27,712 nucleotides of DNA from positions 1 through 27,712 of IMG/VR virus record IMGVR_UViG_3300031673_000376. One strand, written 5' to 3'. The stretch comes from a virus. Positions 12,368 through 19,063 of this stretch are shown one piece after another. Positions within the stretch are counted from its first letter, which is position 1, and every line of letters begins with the position of its first letter. Position numbers and translations under genes: made by a program. Under the pieces are notes generated by a model that was not told the origin of the DNA, did no database searches, and saw nothing but the letters and a program-made list of their open reading frames with translations.

Positions 12368-12967
12368 ATGAAGAAAAAGCAGGAAAAAACGGCGGCGGTC
12401 GACATCACCATCCGCGGCGACCTGAGCCGGCTGACGCTCCGGGATGGAGAGGTCCTGGTCCTGGAGGTGCCGAAGCCGCTGACCGGCGCTCAATATGAGA
12501 TACTTCGCATGGACATGTTGCAGGCCCTCGACATCGCCGGGGCATCGGTCGCAGCCAAGCGCATACTGATCCTGGACGGCGGCGCCCGCCTCCGCGTGGT
12601 CGCCCGGGACGCCGCCGGCGCAGCCCCGGAGACCAAGACCTGCCCGGACTGCGGCCGGCTGATGATCCGCATCTCCGACGGGCGCTGTCTGACATCCTAT
12701 CCGACGCAGTACCCGATGATCTGGTGGTGCAACTGCGGCCACCACGAGAACGCCGGGACCGACCATGACAAGACCGCCGAGCGAATCCAGCTGGAGCGGT
12801 GGGCGGCTGTCAACGCCTTCCGGTTCCGGCGGTTTCGCTGCCCGGTGCATGGCGAGACCGAAAGGCCGGACACCGGAGAGCCGCAGAAGTGCCAGGCGCC
12901 GCTTTTCGGGGGCGACAACACGCAGTACGGCGTTTGTGGCCGCGAGATGGAGCGGGTGGAGCCGTGA
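12368..12967 (+). CDS. Protein with multiple zinc-knuckle cysteines
   Basis: The 199-residue protein has an N-terminal domain (TIRGDLSRLTLRDGEVLVLEV, then ILILDGGARLRVV) of a kind I have seen in phage proteins of unknown role. The C-terminal half is rich in Cys: CPDCG (Cys92/95), CNCGHH (Cys121/123), CPVHGE (Cys158), Cys175 and Cys190. Two zinc sites are possible. AAGGAGG precedes the ATG. It stops in a TGATG overlap with the next gene. The role is unknown; a structural zinc protein in the morphogenesis region is the best guess. Confidence 0.65.
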   Translation: MKKKQEKTAAVDITIRGDLSRLTLRDGEVLVLEVPKPLTGAQYEILRMDMLQALDIAGASVAAKRILILDGGARLRVVARDAAGAAPETKTCPDCGRLMIRISDGRCLTSYPTQYPMIWWCNCGHHENAGTDHDKTAERIQLERWAAVNAFRFRRFRCPVHGETERPDTGEPQKCQAPLFGGDNTQYGVCGREMERVEP

Positions 12968-13287
12968 TGCCGACCCCGCCGGTGGCGCTGCTCATCATAT
13001 GGCTGGTCCTCTGCCTCGTGGTCTGTGTCCTGAGCGTCAACGAAGACATCATGGTGGACCTGGTGACCCCTTGGGTGCGCGAGGTCCGCGAGCGGCGGCG
13101 GCGCGACGCCCAGGAGCGCAAGTGGACCGAGCGGATGAACCGGCTGATGACGCCGCACGTCAACTGCCGCTGCGTCTTCCCGGACCCGGGGCCTCCACCT
13201 GGCGAGGTCGTCGACGCCTTCCTGCGGTCCCTCGGCCCCGGCGCCGGAGGGCCGCCAGGCGAGCGTGGCCAGGGGAGGGAGCCGTAA
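12967..13287 (+). CDS. Single-pass membrane protein with charged cytoplasmic tail
   Basis: The ATG at 12967 overlaps the preceding TGA; a GTG one codon earlier is an alternative. Of the 106 residues, about 4-24 (PPVALLIIWLVLCLVVCVLSV) are hydrophobic enough for one membrane helix. A strongly basic amphipathic stretch (REVRERRRRDAQERKW) and a Cys pair (VNCRCVFP) follow, then a Gly/Pro-rich tail. Topology resembles Rz-like or holin-associated proteins, but there is no endolysin nearby, so no function is assigned. Confidence 0.55.
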   Translation: MPTPPVALLIIWLVLCLVVCVLSVNEDIMVDLVTPWVREVRERRRRDAQERKWTERMNRLMTPHVNCRCVFPDPGPPPGEVVDAFLRSLGPGAGGPPGERGQGREP

Positions 13288-13360
13288 CCGCGCCGGGGGA
13301 TGCCCGGAACTACCCGGCGGGGGACATCGCCAGTCCTGAGCGATTTTTGAGGTTTGCGAC

Positions 13361-14038
13361 GTGAGCCATTCTCAACCGGTGTTTGCCGACGATCCCGCCG
13401 AACTGCTGCGCCGCGCCAAGGCCGAGGGCGACGAAGCCGCCGCCCGCAAGCTCGGTCTGCTGCGCCCCGGCGACCCCGACTTCGACGAGGCCGCGCGGGA
13501 GATCATCCGGCGGGACTGCCGGGACTCGCAGGCGGGGATGCCGTTCAGTGAGACTGCGCGGCGGCTACCCGGGAGGGCGCGGACGCTGCGGCCAGACGGC
13601 CAGGCGAAACGAAAGGAGAAAAAAGAAAATGGCGAAGGCGAAATTGACGGCGACCATGACGGCAAAGATCGGTCCCGTGTTCACGCTGGACCGCCTGCCG
13701 GAGCCGGGGGAGGTGATCCCGGTCGGGAAGAACGCCCAAGCGCTGCTGATAGGCGGCGGGAAATATCGTATCATGGAGCTGCTGCCCGGCGGCCTCGACG
13801 GTCGCCTGATCCGGAAGGGGCCGTGGCCGGAAGAGGAACCCGCTCCCGAACCGCAGCCGCCGGAAAGCGGGAGGCCGCACTGACCGCCGAGCTGGCCCGC
13901 CGGACTGACGATGCTGGCGATGCCCTCCGGGAGATCGACGCCGCGACCGCGGACGTGATCCGGGAGTTGCGCCTGGCGACTGCGCGGCTGGAGCGGGCGC
14001 GGGCCAGGGCGCGACGGGTGCTCGGGGAGTTACCGTGA
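13361..14038 (+). CDS. Long frame with coding-like ends and a nested gene in its middle
   Basis: A GTG at 13361 opens 225 codons. The first 65 residues (DDPAELLRRAKAEGDEAAAR, RPGDPDFDEAAREIIRRDC) look like a real acidic helical protein. The last 52 (LTAELARRTDDAGDALREID and following) look like a real coiled coil. Between them, at 13629-13880, the Arg/Gly/Pro-rich translation looks like shadow, while another frame has better codon structure and a strong ribosome binding site. Either this is one protein overlapping an internal gene, or two separate genes that happen to share a frame. The ribosome binding site before the GTG is weak (GAGG). Confidence 0.45.
   Translation: MSHSQPVFADDPAELLRRAKAEGDEAAARKLGLLRPGDPDFDEAAREIIRRDCRDSQAGMPFSETARRLPGRARTLRPDGQAKRKEKKENGEGEIDGDHDGKDRSRVHAGPPAGAGGGDPGREERPSAADRRREISYHGAAARRPRRSPDPEGAVAGRGTRSRTAAAGKREAALTAELARRTDDAGDALREIDAATADVIRELRLATARLERARARARRVLGELP
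13629..13883 (+). CDS. Small beta-rich hypothetical protein
   Basis: The ATG at 13629 follows AAAGGAG at good spacing, and 84 codons give MAKAKLTATMTAKIGPVFTL then LPEPGEVIPVGKNAQALLIGG and a Pro/Glu-rich tail. The third codon positions are strongly GC, as in neighbouring real genes, unlike the other two frames here. It is nested inside the longer frame at 13361-14038. No family recognised. Confidence 0.6.
   Translation: MAKAKLTATMTAKIGPVFTLDRLPEPGEVIPVGKNAQALLIGGGKYRIMELLPGGLDGRLIRKGPWPEEEPAPEPQPPESGRPH
13880..14038 (+). CDS. Possible separate small coiled-coil gene (alternative to the long frame)
   Basis: If the long frame is not one gene, its last 52 codons could be a gene of their own. 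A CTG at 13880 overlaps the TGA of the nested gene (CTGA) and has GGGAGG 5 bases upstream. A GTG at 13823 with GGAAGGGG upstream is another possible start. The product is a charged helix (ADVIRELRLATARLERARAR). It ends in a GTGA overlap with the next gene. CTG starts are rare, so confidence is low. Confidence 0.35.
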   Translation: MTAELARRTDDAGDALREIDAATADVIRELRLATARLERARARARRVLGELP

Positions 14039-14391
14039 ACCTTCCCCCTGGCGCTATGCAGTTGGTCGACCCCGAGGTCTTCCGGCTTCTGATCGGCAGC
14101 CTGATCGCGCTGGTCAAGCAGTCCGGCGGCGAGGCCTCGGTGCCGGACAACGCGGCGGGACTGCCGGGCATCCCCGAGGGCGTCATCATCGAGCGCGACG
14201 GCGCCAGCCTGACACTCCGGCACTTCGTCGGGACGCCGGAGGAGGCCCGGCAGCAAATCCCGAAAGGTCTCTACTTCTACCTCAAGCCGGGGCCGAGCGC
14301 GGACGGCGGCGACGCCGGGCGGTCGCACGAGGGGGTCCCCCCGCCGGCGGAGGTCGTCAGGCGGTTCATCCGGGAGCTCGGCATTGGCTGA
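14035..14391 (+). CDS. Hypothetical protein
   Basis: The GTG at 14035 overlaps the previous stop in GTGA. The 118 residues show an N-terminal helix (DPEVFRLLIGSLIALVKQ), a possible strand pair (GVIIERDGASLTLRHFVG) and an EEARQQIPKGLYFYLKPG segment, then a polar linker and a short C-terminal helix. It could be a small structural or regulatory protein. It is the last gene of ordinary composition before the terminator region. No family recognised. Confidence 0.55.
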   Translation: MNLPPGAMQLVDPEVFRLLIGSLIALVKQSGGEASVPDNAAGLPGIPEGVIIERDGASLTLRHFVGTPEEARQQIPKGLYFYLKPGPSADGGDAGRSHEGVPPPAEVVRRFIRELGIG

Positions 14392-14563
14392 GATGGCTCC
14401 GGGCAAGTGGACCCCTGAAAAAGTTCTTGACTTTCTGCGCGGACTCAAATATGCTCACTACAACGGTAGCATTGAAATACACCTATCCCAGGGAGGAATA
14501 ACTGCGGTGAAGCAACACGCAGACGTCGAGCCGCAGGAAATCAGCCGAAAAAACGGGTCCTGA
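14384..14563 (+). CDS. YezD-like (DUF2292) small protein
   Basis: A short frame encodes TPEKVLDFLRGLKYAHYNGS then IEIHLSQGGITAVKQ, closely following the DUF2292/YezD pattern of a helix with LxxLxYG, a strand with IEI and a strand with GxIxxV. These 50-60 residue proteins are widespread and of unknown role. The TTG at 14384 has GGGAG 7 bases upstream and overlaps the previous gene by 8 bases; the ATG at 14393 is the alternative start (56 residues). The gene is AT-richer than its neighbours and lies directly before a terminator. Confidence 0.55.
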   Translation: MAEMAPGKWTPEKVLDFLRGLKYAHYNGSIEIHLSQGGITAVKQHADVEPQEISRKNGS

Positions 14564-14580
14564 GATAGCCTGAGAATCGC

Positions 14581-14599
14581 GGGGAGGGGTCCCCTCCCC
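14581..14599. repeat. Perfect GC palindrome
   Basis: GGGGAGGGG and CCCCTCCCC flank one central T, a perfect 9-base inverted repeat. As RNA it forms a very stable hairpin after the YezD-like stop. No T run follows, but a second hairpin with a T run is 17 bases further on, so the pair may act together in termination or in protecting the 3' end. Confidence 0.6.
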
Positions 14600-14615
14600 C
14601 GAAAGGTCCTGTCCA

Positions 14616-14667
14616 GCCCGCTCCTACCACCCAAGGCAAGGGTGGCGGGGGTGGGCTTTTTCTTTTT
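14616..14667 (+). terminator. Rho-independent terminator
   Basis: CCACCC (14627-14632) pairs with GGGTGG (14640-14645) around a 7-base loop. GCCC (14616-14619) pairs with GGGC (14653-14656) to extend the stem through wobble pairs, and TTTTTCTTTTT follows at once. This is the clearest terminator in the window and divides the terminase block from the portal/capsid block. No obvious promoter was found between it and the portal, so readthrough or antitermination may supply the capsid genes. Confidence 0.75.
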
Positions 14668-14675
14668 CACGGAGG

Positions 14676-14936
14676 ATGACCGCCTTGCTTCTGACCAACC
14701 CGGTGATGACCGCCGCCGTCGGCCTCTGCTTCTTGTTCTACCTGGCCTGGTCGGCCTACACGATCTACTTCGTGGTCATGCTCGAAAAGCTGCGGGAGAC
14801 CCGGCTGATCGGCCGCCTGCTCTACTACCACGGCCTGGCCTGGATCGTCGGCCTGATCGCCGTGGCCATTCTGACGCTCACGCTGGTGTTCGCGACCGTG
14901 GTCACCAACTGGCTGAGGCTCCAGGGGGTGACTTGA
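14676..14936 (+). CDS. Two-helix membrane protein
   Basis: The 86-residue protein has two hydrophobic segments, residues about 12-36 (AAVGLCFLFYLAWSAYTIYF) and 55-77 (WIVGLIAVAILTLTLVFATV), joined by a basic loop with KLRETRLIGR. GGAGG directly touches the ATG at 14676 with no spacer, so the TTG at 14685 (9-base spacer) may be the real start. It resembles small phage membrane proteins of unknown role; a holin is possible but it lies far from any lysis gene. The stop overlaps the portal start (TTGA). Confidence 0.6.
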   Translation: MTALLLTNPVMTAAVGLCFLFYLAWSAYTIYFVVMLEKLRETRLIGRLLYYHGLAWIVGLIAVAILTLTLVFATVVTNWLRLQGVT

Positions 14937-16342
14937 CCGTGGGCCTCCGCGAAATGACCCTGGCCATCGCCCGCGCCCAGCGCATGGACGCCGCCGCCGA
15001 GTCCACGCCGATGCGGCCCAACGCGCTCGCCGGCGCTCTGCTGCCGGCCTGGGACTACGGCCGGCCGCTGACGACCAGGGGTGACTTCGAGGCGCTGGTC
15101 CGGCTCTGCAAGAGCTGGACCTACATCTGCGCCAGCCGGAACGCCACCGCCGTCGCGCACGGCAACCTCCGCCTGTTCGTCAGCAAGCCCTCCAGGGACG
15201 TCAAGGTTCTGTTCCCGTCCCGCGCCGTCGACCGGCGGCTCCACCGGGAGCTCGAACTGAACCCCGTCGTGGCCGGCCTGGCCGCCTTCCAGAAGGCCGC
15301 CGAGATCGAGGAACTGACCGACCACCAGTTCCTCCGGCTGTTCCGCCGCGTCAACAAATTCATGAATCGATTCTACCTGATGGAGACCACCGAGCTTTTC
15401 CTGGAGCTTTTGGGCAACGCCTACTGGTACGTCCTGCGCAACCGTCTGGGCCAACCCGCCGAACTGTGGCCGGTCCCGGCCCAGGGGATGCGGATAGTTC
15501 CCGACCGGAAGCAGTTCATCGCCGGCTACGTCTACGAGACGGGCATGGAGCGCGTCCCGTTCGACGAATCGGAGATCATCCACTTCAAGTTCCCGTCCCC
15601 TCACTCGGAATACTACGGCATGGGGCCGCTGGCCGCCGTGATCGACGCCGTCCTGATCGGCGAGCAGATGTCCCGCTACGAGCGGGCGACGTTCAAGAAC
15701 ATGGCCCGGCCCGACGGCGTGCTGGAGGTGGACGAAACTCTCAAAAAAGACGAGTTCGACCGGATGAAAGAGGAGTGGGTCAACACTTACGGCGATACGA
15801 GCGCCGCCGGCAAGGTCGCCCTTCTGGAGAAGGGCGTCCATTACAAACAGATCAGCCTCTCGCCCCGCGAGCTCAACTTCCTGGCCGGCCGCCGGCTGAC
15901 CAAGGAAGAGATCATGAACGCCTTCGGCCAGAACCTCGGGATGTACTCTGAGGAGTCCAACCGGGCGAATAGCGAGCAGGCAGAGTACACCTACAGCAAG
16001 TACGCCGTCGCGCCCCGGCTGCACCGCATGGAGGAGAAGCTGAACGAGAAGCTCCTGCCGATGTTCTCCCCGGACCTGTTCTGCGCCTTCGACAACCCGG
16101 TCCCGGCGGACGAGCAGCTGCGGCTGGAGCAGATCAGGGCGCACCTGGATACCGGCTACGCGGACATCAACGAGGAGCGCCAGCAGGATGGCCTCGGGCC
16201 GCGCGCCTGGGGCGATGGCCCCTGGCTGTCGAGCATGCTGATCCAGGCCGGGGACGCCTCCGGGGATCAGCTCCAAGCTTTCGCCGGGCTGGTGGCCGAG
16301 AAGGTCCGCCGCCGCCTCGCCGCCGATGGGGTGCGGGCATGA
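14933..16342 (+). CDS. Portal protein, HK97 family
   Basis: This protein of about 469 residues forms the dodecameric portal ring at the head vertex, through which TerL pumps DNA. Diagnostic parts are YICASRNATAVAH near the N terminus, NAYWYVLRN, ELWPVPAQGMRIVPD, YGMGPLAAVIDA, the LSPRELNFLAGRRLTKEEI/FGQNLGMYSEES block, and DEQLRLEQIRAHLDTGYADINEER close to the end, all as in HK97-type portals. The frame is open far upstream as shadow. The TTG at 14933 is preferred because it forms a TTGA overlap with the previous gene behind GGGGG; a GTG at 14939 and ATG at 14954 are alternatives. The next gene overlaps by ATGA. Confidence 0.92.
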   Translation: MTVGLREMTLAIARAQRMDAAAESTPMRPNALAGALLPAWDYGRPLTTRGDFEALVRLCKSWTYICASRNATAVAHGNLRLFVSKPSRDVKVLFPSRAVDRRLHRELELNPVVAGLAAFQKAAEIEELTDHQFLRLFRRVNKFMNRFYLMETTELFLELLGNAYWYVLRNRLGQPAELWPVPAQGMRIVPDRKQFIAGYVYETGMERVPFDESEIIHFKFPSPHSEYYGMGPLAAVIDAVLIGEQMSRYERATFKNMARPDGVLEVDETLKKDEFDRMKEEWVNTYGDTSAAGKVALLEKGVHYKQISLSPRELNFLAGRRLTKEEIMNAFGQNLGMYSEESNRANSEQAEYTYSKYAVAPRLHRMEEKLNEKLLPMFSPDLFCAFDNPVPADEQLRLEQIRAHLDTGYADINEERQQDGLGPRAWGDGPWLSSMLIQAGDASGDQLQAFAGLVAEKVRRRLAADGVRA

Positions 16343-17235
16343 GCGGCCTGCCGTCCTGCCTGCTGTCGGACCGCTCGGCCGCGATGGTCGCCGACCGGCT
16401 GGTCCGCGAGATCGAGCGAGAATCGGCCCGGGATGCCGAACTGTCCGCCCGCTGGCAGGCGTTCATCAAGCTCCAGGCGCCCTGGGAGAAGAATTTCGAG
16501 GCGAGCCTGGTCAAGAGCTTCGGCGAGATGGAGGCCGAGGTGCTGCGGAACATGCGCCGGTCCCCGAAGGCCGCCGCCCGCCGCAAGGACGCGATCAACA
16601 CCTGGCTGTTCTCATACGAGAAGTGGCGAGACCTCCAGATCGAGCGCGGGACGCCGTTCATCGTCGGGATCGCCAAGCAGAACGGCGACCGGGCGATGGA
16701 GGAGGTCCTGGGCGCGGGCGTCGCCTTCAACGTGGACGACCCGGGCGTGGCCCGCAAGCTGCGCAACCGGACCCGGAAGTTCGCCGCCGAGGTGACCGAG
16801 ACGACCCGCCGGTCCATCCGCCGGACGCTGGCCGCCGGGATCGACGCCGGGGAGACCATGCCGGAGCTGTCGGCGCGGGTGAGCCAGGTGTTCGAGGCCG
16901 CGACGGCCAGCCGGGCGCGGATGATCGCGCGGACGGAGACCATCTGGGCGAGCCACGAGGGGGCACAGTCGGCCTGGGAGCAGTCCGGCGTGGTGGAGTC
17001 GAAAGCGTGGCTGATCGCCGACGACGAGCGGCTTTGCGACTTCTGCGCCGAGATGGACCAGAGATACGGCCCGGACGCGGGCGGCATACCCCTGGCGGAC
17101 AACTTCGCCAACAAGGGCGACGAGATTTCCGGCGGGGCCGCCGGCAACCTGACGGTCGAATATGAGGCGATCCAATATCCACCGCTGCATCCGAACTGCC
17201 GCTGCGACATAATTCCCATAATCAAGGAGGCGTGA
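16339..17235 (+). CDS. Head morphogenesis protein, SPP1 gp7/Mu F type
   Basis: The 298-residue minor head protein probably associates with the portal and is ejected or required for assembly. The front 150 residues are helical and charged. The C-terminal domain carries the family signature: ARMIARTETIWASHEGAQSAWEQSG, then AWLIADDERLCDFCAEMD and the terminal HPNCRC (residues 284-289), with His and Cys residues that can form a metal site. The ATGA overlap with the portal gene is the standard arrangement for this pair. The length is in the usual range. Confidence 0.88.
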   Translation: MSGLPSCLLSDRSAAMVADRLVREIERESARDAELSARWQAFIKLQAPWEKNFEASLVKSFGEMEAEVLRNMRRSPKAAARRKDAINTWLFSYEKWRDLQIERGTPFIVGIAKQNGDRAMEEVLGAGVAFNVDDPGVARKLRNRTRKFAAEVTETTRRSIRRTLAAGIDAGETMPELSARVSQVFEAATASRARMIARTETIWASHEGAQSAWEQSGVVESKAWLIADDERLCDFCAEMDQRYGPDAGGIPLADNFANKGDEISGGAAGNLTVEYEAIQYPPLHPNCRCDIIPIIKEA

Positions 17236-17239
17236 CCCG

Positions 17240-18856
17240 ATGGAGCTCATCACCACCCGGAAGACCCTGGCTGAGGTCATGCCCGGCGTCGGCGTCCCGG
17301 AGGCCCTTCGGGGCCGGTTCGGGAAAGCCGACGAGGTCCCGTTCATCCGTAAGGGCCTGGTCCCCGCCGACGTGGAGTTCCCCGAGGGCGAGCGGGGCGC
17401 GGTGTCCTACATCACTACCCTGGCCGTCGACCGCGACGAGGAAGTGGTCTTGCCGTCCGGAGGCGACCTGACCGACTACCGGCGCAACCCGGTGGTCCTC
17501 TGGGCGCATAAATACGACACGTTGCCGCTCGGTATGAACGTCTGGATCAAACCGGACGGCCCCGGCCTGGTGGCGAAGACCATCTACGACGAGCACGAGG
17601 AGGCGCAGAAGGTCTACGGCTACCGCAAGCGCGGCAACCCCCTGGCCGAGTCCATCGGGTTCATCCCGCTTGAGGCGGTCACGCCGCGCGACCAGGACGC
17701 CGCCGGCTGGGAGAAGGCCCTGACAGCCTGGCGCGGCGAGTTCAAGGCGGCCTATGGCAAGGCGCCGACGGCGGTCCCGAAGCGGATATACACCAAATGG
17801 GCGCTGCTGGAGTACTCCGACGTGCCCGTCCCGGCCAACCAGGAGGCCGTCTCCATCGCGGTCGCCAAGGGCGTCCTGCCCGGCCTGGACCACCTGCCGG
17901 ACGACGAGGCCGCCCGCTACGTGGTCCGGCTTGTTCACCGGACGGTCCAGCCGTGGGAGGAGCCGGCGCTGCGCTACCACGACGCCGCCGGGGAACTCCT
18001 GCTCGACGTGCGCAAGGACGGCGACGGCGGCTTCGGCGGCCCCGAGGTCCGGGCGGAAATCGAGCGAGCCGTCCGGGAGATCGTCGAGAAGCCCGGCTGG
18101 GACGAGACCGAGAGCAGTTTCCGACGCCGGGTGCGCGATCCCGCCGACTTCCAGGACGGGACCATGCGGACCGTGACCCTCCAGGAGAAGAAGCCGCAGG
18201 TGAGTTCCGTCCAGGGCAAGCTCAAGGGCCAGGATACCATGACGATTCAGAGCATCATCTTCCCGAAGTCCGAGGGTTGGACGCTGGCCGCCGCAAAGAC
18301 GTGGGTGGCTGACCATCCGGATGCGCTGAAGGTTGTCGAACCGGAGGCGGAGCCTGAGCCTGACGCCAAGGCCGAGTACGAATGCGAATGCCTGGACTGC
18401 GGGCACACACTGACCAGCGCCGAGCACTGCGACCAGATCAAGTGCCCGGAGTGCGGCGGCAAAATGCGCCGAGTCGAGAGGCCGGGACCTGGGAAGGCCG
18501 CCGTCAAGGAGGGCCGCGTCCTGTCCGGCAAGAACCGGGCGACCGTCGAGAAGGCCGTCGCCGCGATGGCCGAGGCCGCTGCGGCCCTGAAGGAGCTGTT
18601 GGCCGCCTCGGAGCCGAAGCCCGCCGGGGACGCTGCACCGGAGAAGGCAGAGCCGCCCATGATCCGCATCACGCGGGAGGCGCCGCTGCCCCTGACGCCG
18701 GGCACAGAGCCGTCGGGGCCGTTAATCCGCGTGAACGCCGCCGAGCTGTCGGAGACCATCGCGCGGGCCGTGGTCGCGGCCTCGCGGGCGTCCGAGGAGC
18801 GGCTGATGACTCAGATGATCGAGAACTTCAAACGACTTTCGGGGACGCCGTTCTGA
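17240..18856 (+). CDS. Prohead protease with fused zinc-ribbon and scaffold-like extension
   Basis: Residues 55-210 form an HK97-type (S78-like) prohead protease: DRDEEVVLPSGG, NPVVLWAHKYDTLPLG with candidate catalytic His90, GNPLAESIGFIPLEAV with candidate Ser138, and WALLEYSDVPVPANQEA. The protease cuts capsid and scaffold segments during maturation. Such proteases usually have about 200 residues; this one has 538. Extra parts are a segment at 287-362 (ESSFRRRVRDPADFQ, KLKGQDTMTIQS, AAKTWVADHP) known to me from other phage head-maturation proteins, a zinc ribbon at Cys384/387 and Cys402/405, an Ala-rich coiled coil at 430-455 (KNRATVEKAVAAMAEAAA), and a final Met/Arg helix. The coiled coil may be a scaffold. 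AAGGAGG precedes the ATG, and the capsid gene follows. Confidence 0.85.
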   Translation: MELITTRKTLAEVMPGVGVPEALRGRFGKADEVPFIRKGLVPADVEFPEGERGAVSYITTLAVDRDEEVVLPSGGDLTDYRRNPVVLWAHKYDTLPLGMNVWIKPDGPGLVAKTIYDEHEEAQKVYGYRKRGNPLAESIGFIPLEAVTPRDQDAAGWEKALTAWRGEFKAAYGKAPTAVPKRIYTKWALLEYSDVPVPANQEAVSIAVAKGVLPGLDHLPDDEAARYVVRLVHRTVQPWEEPALRYHDAAGELLLDVRKDGDGGFGGPEVRAEIERAVREIVEKPGWDETESSFRRRVRDPADFQDGTMRTVTLQEKKPQVSSVQGKLKGQDTMTIQSIIFPKSEGWTLAAAKTWVADHPDALKVVEPEAEPEPDAKAEYECECLDCGHTLTSAEHCDQIKCPECGGKMRRVERPGPGKAAVKEGRVLSGKNRATVEKAVAAMAEAAAALKELLAASEPKPAGDAAPEKAEPPMIRITREAPLPLTPGTEPSGPLIRVNAAELSETIARAVVAASRASEERLMTQMIENFKRLSGTPF

Positions 18857-19063
18857 TCCCCGCCTGAGCAGACAAGCAAAACGATCGATTTCGACGCGCG
18901 ATTCCCGCGAGTCCCGGGCGAGGCCCGGAGCGGTCAGGCCCCACAGCAGCGCCGGAGGTGGCCGGAGAGCAGGCGCCAGGCGCGGGCGCGGGGGCTGGAG
19001 ACCGACGGTGGCCGGACCGGGAGACGGCGCGGGGGGCGCGGAGCAACCTGAACAGGAGAGACC
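18857..19063. other. Non-coding leader of the major capsid gene
   Basis: About 207 very GC-rich bases separate the protease and capsid genes, unusual in a window where most genes overlap. A compact hairpin CCGGGC-GAG-GCCCGG sits at 18914-18928 and further GC stems are possible. No promoter with matching -35 and -10 hexamers was found. An mRNA-stability or translation-control element for the highly expressed capsid protein is plausible but unproven. Confidence 0.5.

Noticed and set aside
13383-13628. Upstream extension of the nested gene at 13629
   Set aside because: The translation is Arg/Pro/Thr shadow of the frame starting at 13361, whereas the ATG at 13629 has a strong ribosome binding site.
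14427-14455. Promoter-like TTGACT-17-TATGCT inside the YezD-like gene
   Set aside because: The -10 match is only four of six, it lies inside a probable coding sequence, and a terminator follows soon after.
14825-16276. Long minus-strand open frame of 483 codons across the portal gene
   Set aside because: It mirrors the portal gene in GC-rich DNA, has low-complexity Val/Gly/Leu/Arg content and no domain, and all supported genes are on the plus strand. The same applies to minus frames at 8951-10090, 10223-11380, 17222-18427 and 22709-23740.
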